64,000 nucleotides of DNA from Embiotoca jacksoni (taxonomy: Eukaryota > Chordata > Actinopteri > Embiotocidae). The stretch covers positions 3,222,501-3,286,500 of the forward strand of contig JAKOON010000023.1 of the NCBI GenBank assembly GCA_022577435.1. Reading direction: 5' to 3'. Under the pieces are notes generated by a model. That model saw nothing but the letters and a program-made list of their open reading frames with translations. It searched no databases and had not been told where the DNA came from. The position numbers were made by a program, and so were the translations under genes. Of the stretch, positions 63,901 to 64,000 are shown piece by piece. Each line of letters begins with the position of its first letter. Position 1 is the stretch's first letter.

Positions 63901-64000
63901 TTCCCCAAAAAATTCCTTCAACAAAATTGCCCACACGATATCACTTGGTATTTCACTCTACATGTTGTTCTTTAATCTGCAGGCCCAGAGGGCAGACCTG
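43127..64000 (+). CDS. col4a3: col4a3: collagen type IV alpha-3 chain (5' part, 48 coding exons, runs off the window)
   Basis: The partner chain of alpha4 in the alpha3-alpha4-alpha5 basement-membrane collagen. 47 complete exons and the first 18 bases of the next join in frame to about 1,415 codons. It starts with a signal peptide (MGRQVFVVPLILFAVMLMV), then the 7S segment KCVCNGKSRCHCAGVKG, which parallels the GCVCKDKGQCFCDGAKG of mammalian alpha3. A Gly-X-Y helix with many interruptions follows, including a GEPCYECSSPG Cys pair where human alpha3 has a comparable CTQC interruption. Human alpha3 is about 1,670 residues, so the missing 3' part should hold the last helix exons and the NC1. Exon coordinates follow. 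Confidence 0.92.
43199..45102 (+). other. col4a3 intron 1
   Basis: A 1.9 kb intron, the largest in the 5' part. It carries the TTAA-flanked hairpin element at 43359-43582. The remainder is AT-rich with no coding signal. First introns of collagen genes often hold enhancers, but no specific site was identified. Confidence 0.7.
43359..43582. mobile_element. piggyBac-type hairpin MITE with TTAA ends
   Basis: Flanked by TTAA on both sides. The ends are inverted: TTAACCCTCGTGTTGTCCTT on the left against a right end whose complement is TTAACCCTCCTGTTGTCCTC. The arms continue about 85 bases, through GGGTCAAAATGACCCGCAGC and TTCAACCAAGTTCTATTTTA, with few mismatches, leaving a short central spacer. 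TTAA is the piggyBac target site. It has no coding capacity. I recall this end sequence as a common fish MITE. Confidence 0.8.
45103..45156 (+). CDS. col4a3: col4a3 coding exon 2 (7S cysteine cluster)
   Basis: 18 codons: CVCNGKSRCHCAGVKGNR between CTTTTAG and GTAAGT. Four cysteines in eleven residues form the 7S disulfide/cross-linking segment. The CxCxxxxxCxC spacing fits alpha3. Confidence 0.9.
45157..46699 (+). other. col4a3 intron 2
   Basis: A 1.5 kb intron. It contains a 31-base T run (45822-45852) and a dispersed repeat (about 45990-46520). No coding exon is visible. Confidence 0.7.
45990..46520. mobile_element. dispersed 'TTCCCTGAC' repeat
   Basis: It starts near CACGGTTCCCACTTTCAGTC, with AAATTCCCTGACTTTCACTG, and ends near AAATCCCTGAAATTCACTGA. 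The recurring TTCCCTGACTTTC words at both ends mark a non-autonomous repeat that I recall as frequent in fish. No protein; class uncertain. Confidence 0.5.
46700..47728 (+). CDS. col4a3: col4a3 coding exons 3-8
   Basis: Exons 46700-46789, 46964-47008, 47130-47174, 47290-47352, 47489-47542 and 47702-47728 (90, 45, 45, 63, 54 and 27 nt). All start with a whole Gly codon. Helix sequence includes GLPGSQGLPGSNGHPGPTG and GAPGAPGAPGCNGTD, the latter with a helix cysteine in the 7S/helix region that mirrors GCNGT in alpha4. A TA dinucleotide run lies in the intron at 47380-47409. Confidence 0.9.
47729..48700 (+). other. col4a3 intron 8
   Basis: A 1.0 kb intron without coding signal or a repeat I can name. 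Small open frames here have no splice support. Confidence 0.65.
48701..52389 (+). CDS. col4a3: col4a3 coding exons 9-18
   Basis: Exons 48701-48769, 48962-49024, 49105-49140, 49588-49632, 49774-49851, 50560-50613, 50719-50784, 51832-51876, 52086-52139 and 52348-52389. All are phase 0 and Gly-initial. Interruptions include GESQVSVYSKPG, GINSVAGPRG, GRIREYFSEGYALKG and GYGDFVEGAKG. The EYFSEGYALKG interruption has a counterpart in the acidic/aromatic breaks of mammalian alpha3. Introns contain a CA tract (48847-48906) and a GT/GC tract (about 51941-52040). Confidence 0.88.
48847..48906 (+). repeat. (CA)n microsatellite
   Basis: A pure CA run of about 60 bases in col4a3 intron 9, preceded by an ATAC-rich stretch. 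It lies about 55 bases before the acceptor of exon 10. Confidence 0.95.
49852..50559 (+). other. col4a3 intron 13
   Basis: A 0.7 kb AT-rich intron with nothing identifiable. Confidence 0.65.
50785..51831 (+). other. col4a3 intron 15
   Basis: A 1.0 kb intron with no coding signal or named repeat; a (TTG)n stretch lies near 51610. Confidence 0.65.
51941..52042 (+). repeat. imperfect GT/GCGAGT microsatellite
   Basis: GT repeats interrupted regularly by GCGAGTGTGTGT units in the intron between exons 16 and 17. It ends about 40 bases before the next acceptor. Confidence 0.92.
52580..55503 (+). CDS. col4a3: col4a3 coding exons 19-29
   Basis: Exons 52580-52664, 52857-52892, 53052-53234, 53625-53714, 53895-53978, 54107-54177, 54264-54452, 54607-54778, 54896-54985, 55165-55272 and 55409-55503. 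Exon 19 (IYGPVIGPFKGYMGDPG) is the first to end within a Gly codon; most later junctions split Gly. Exon 21 includes GYGSGTGSYVPGPRG and GDIYRGLPG. Exons 21/22 meet in an Asn-Val-Asn-Ile-Thr-Lys interruption (NVNIT is a possible N-glycosylation site). Exon 23 has GEPCYECSSPG. Exon 27 has GESGLIIIKGLPG. Confidence 0.88.
55504..56868 (+). other. col4a3 intron 29
   Basis: A 1.4 kb AT-rich intron with no coding signal. Poly-A/purine runs occur near 56390. No repeat was named. Confidence 0.68.
56869..60384 (+). CDS. col4a3: col4a3 coding exons 30-39
   Basis: Exons 56869-57019, 57147-57257, 57474-57638, 57913-57999, 58182-58319, 58601-58699, 58799-58894, 59792-59928, 60065-60191 and 60304-60384. 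Helix strings include GAPGPAGDGGIPGPPG and GPRGDPGPDGITGYGPEG, which contains Arg-Gly-Asp. Interruptions include VRLPPSNITGEQG (NIT sequon) and GEPYYGYGSPG. Exon 39 can only reach exon 40 through the GC donor CCAG|GCAAAG. The acceptor of exon 34 ends AAG, and the donor of exon 38 is GTTACT; both are weak but fixed by frame. Confidence 0.86.
58895..59791 (+). other. col4a3 intron 36
   Basis: A 0.9 kb intron without recognisable content beyond short A runs. Confidence 0.65.
60623..64000 (+). CDS. col4a3: col4a3 coding exons 40-48 (last one cut by the window end)
   Basis: Exons 60623-60721, 60852-60899, 61419-61601, 62010-62140, 62486-62558, 62842-62916, 63102-63227 and 63509-63604, then the beginning of an exon at 63983. 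Helix strings include GDRGQSGVSGGPGPKG and GPPGPTVPGLKGDRGDPG (another Arg-Gly-Asp). Interruptions include INLKGMPG, GACVPGSKG and GFIKWIVEPG. The NC1 domain, which in mammals bears the Goodpasture epitope and the tumstatin peptide, is not in the window. Confidence 0.88.
60900..61418 (+). other. col4a3 intron 41
   Basis: A 0.5 kb AT-rich intron with a short poly-A run before 61370; nothing else is visible. Confidence 0.65.

Noticed and set aside
43127..64000. Possibility that the Gly-X-Y gene pair is col4a5/col4a6 or col4a1/col4a2
   Set aside because: The alpha4-like 7S motif GRDCSLCQC, the alpha3-like CVCNGKSRCHCAG segment and the nyap2 neighbour all fit col4a4/col4a3 better. Not tested by alignment.
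63102..64000. Start of the col4a3 NC1 domain
   Set aside because: The last visible exons are still Gly-X-Y helix; no NC1 signature occurs before the window ends.

Overview
The window is vertebrate nuclear DNA, most likely from a bony (percomorph-like) fish. It has split genes with small exons and GT-AG introns, long CA/GT microsatellites, and interspersed repeats that I recognise as widespread in fish genomes. It holds three protein-coding genes. This matches the human 2q36 neighbourhood of NYAP2, COL4A4 and COL4A3, in the same relative orientations.

Region by region: (1) 1-4385 is upstream/5' sequence of the first gene, with microsatellites and a 28-base G run. (2) 4386-19256 (+) is a six-coding-exon nyap2 gene, a neuronal adaptor linking Fyn-type tyrosine kinase signalling to PI3-kinase and WAVE1. 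The rebuilt reading frame is 1,115 codons, against about 650 in mammals. Nearly all the excess lies in coding exon 4, which encodes a low-complexity Arg/Asp/Lys/Glu block followed by many degenerate copies of an 'LLPRQDSKDR'-like unit. (3) 19257-21813 is the tail-to-tail gap holding the nyap2 3' UTR. (4) 21814-42385 (-) is a complete col4a4 gene. I could join 46 coding exons in frame into 1,665 codons: signal peptide, 7S region, interrupted collagen helix, NC1. (5) 42386-43126 is a head-to-head interval between start codons, the expected shared col4a3/col4a4 promoter. (6) 43127-64000 (+) is col4a3: 47 complete exons plus the start of a 48th, about 1,415 codons. The window ends before its NC1 domain.

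The two collagen chains assemble with alpha5(IV) into the alpha3-alpha4-alpha5 network of basement membranes such as the glomerular one; divergent transcription is the known arrangement for coupling their expression. nyap2 is functionally unrelated and only a neighbour.

The most unusual observations are the repeat-expanded nyap2 exon 4, an extra (13th) cysteine in the alpha4 NC1 domain, the absence of IRS1 and RHBDD1 between nyap2 and col4a4, a TTAA-flanked hairpin transposon close to the col4a3 start, two GC-AG introns and several odd splice acceptors in the collagen genes, and a poly(A) hexamer overlapping the col4a4 stop codon. Exon boundaries were read by eye from splice motifs, Gly-X-Y frame and phase; no alignment or transcript data were available.
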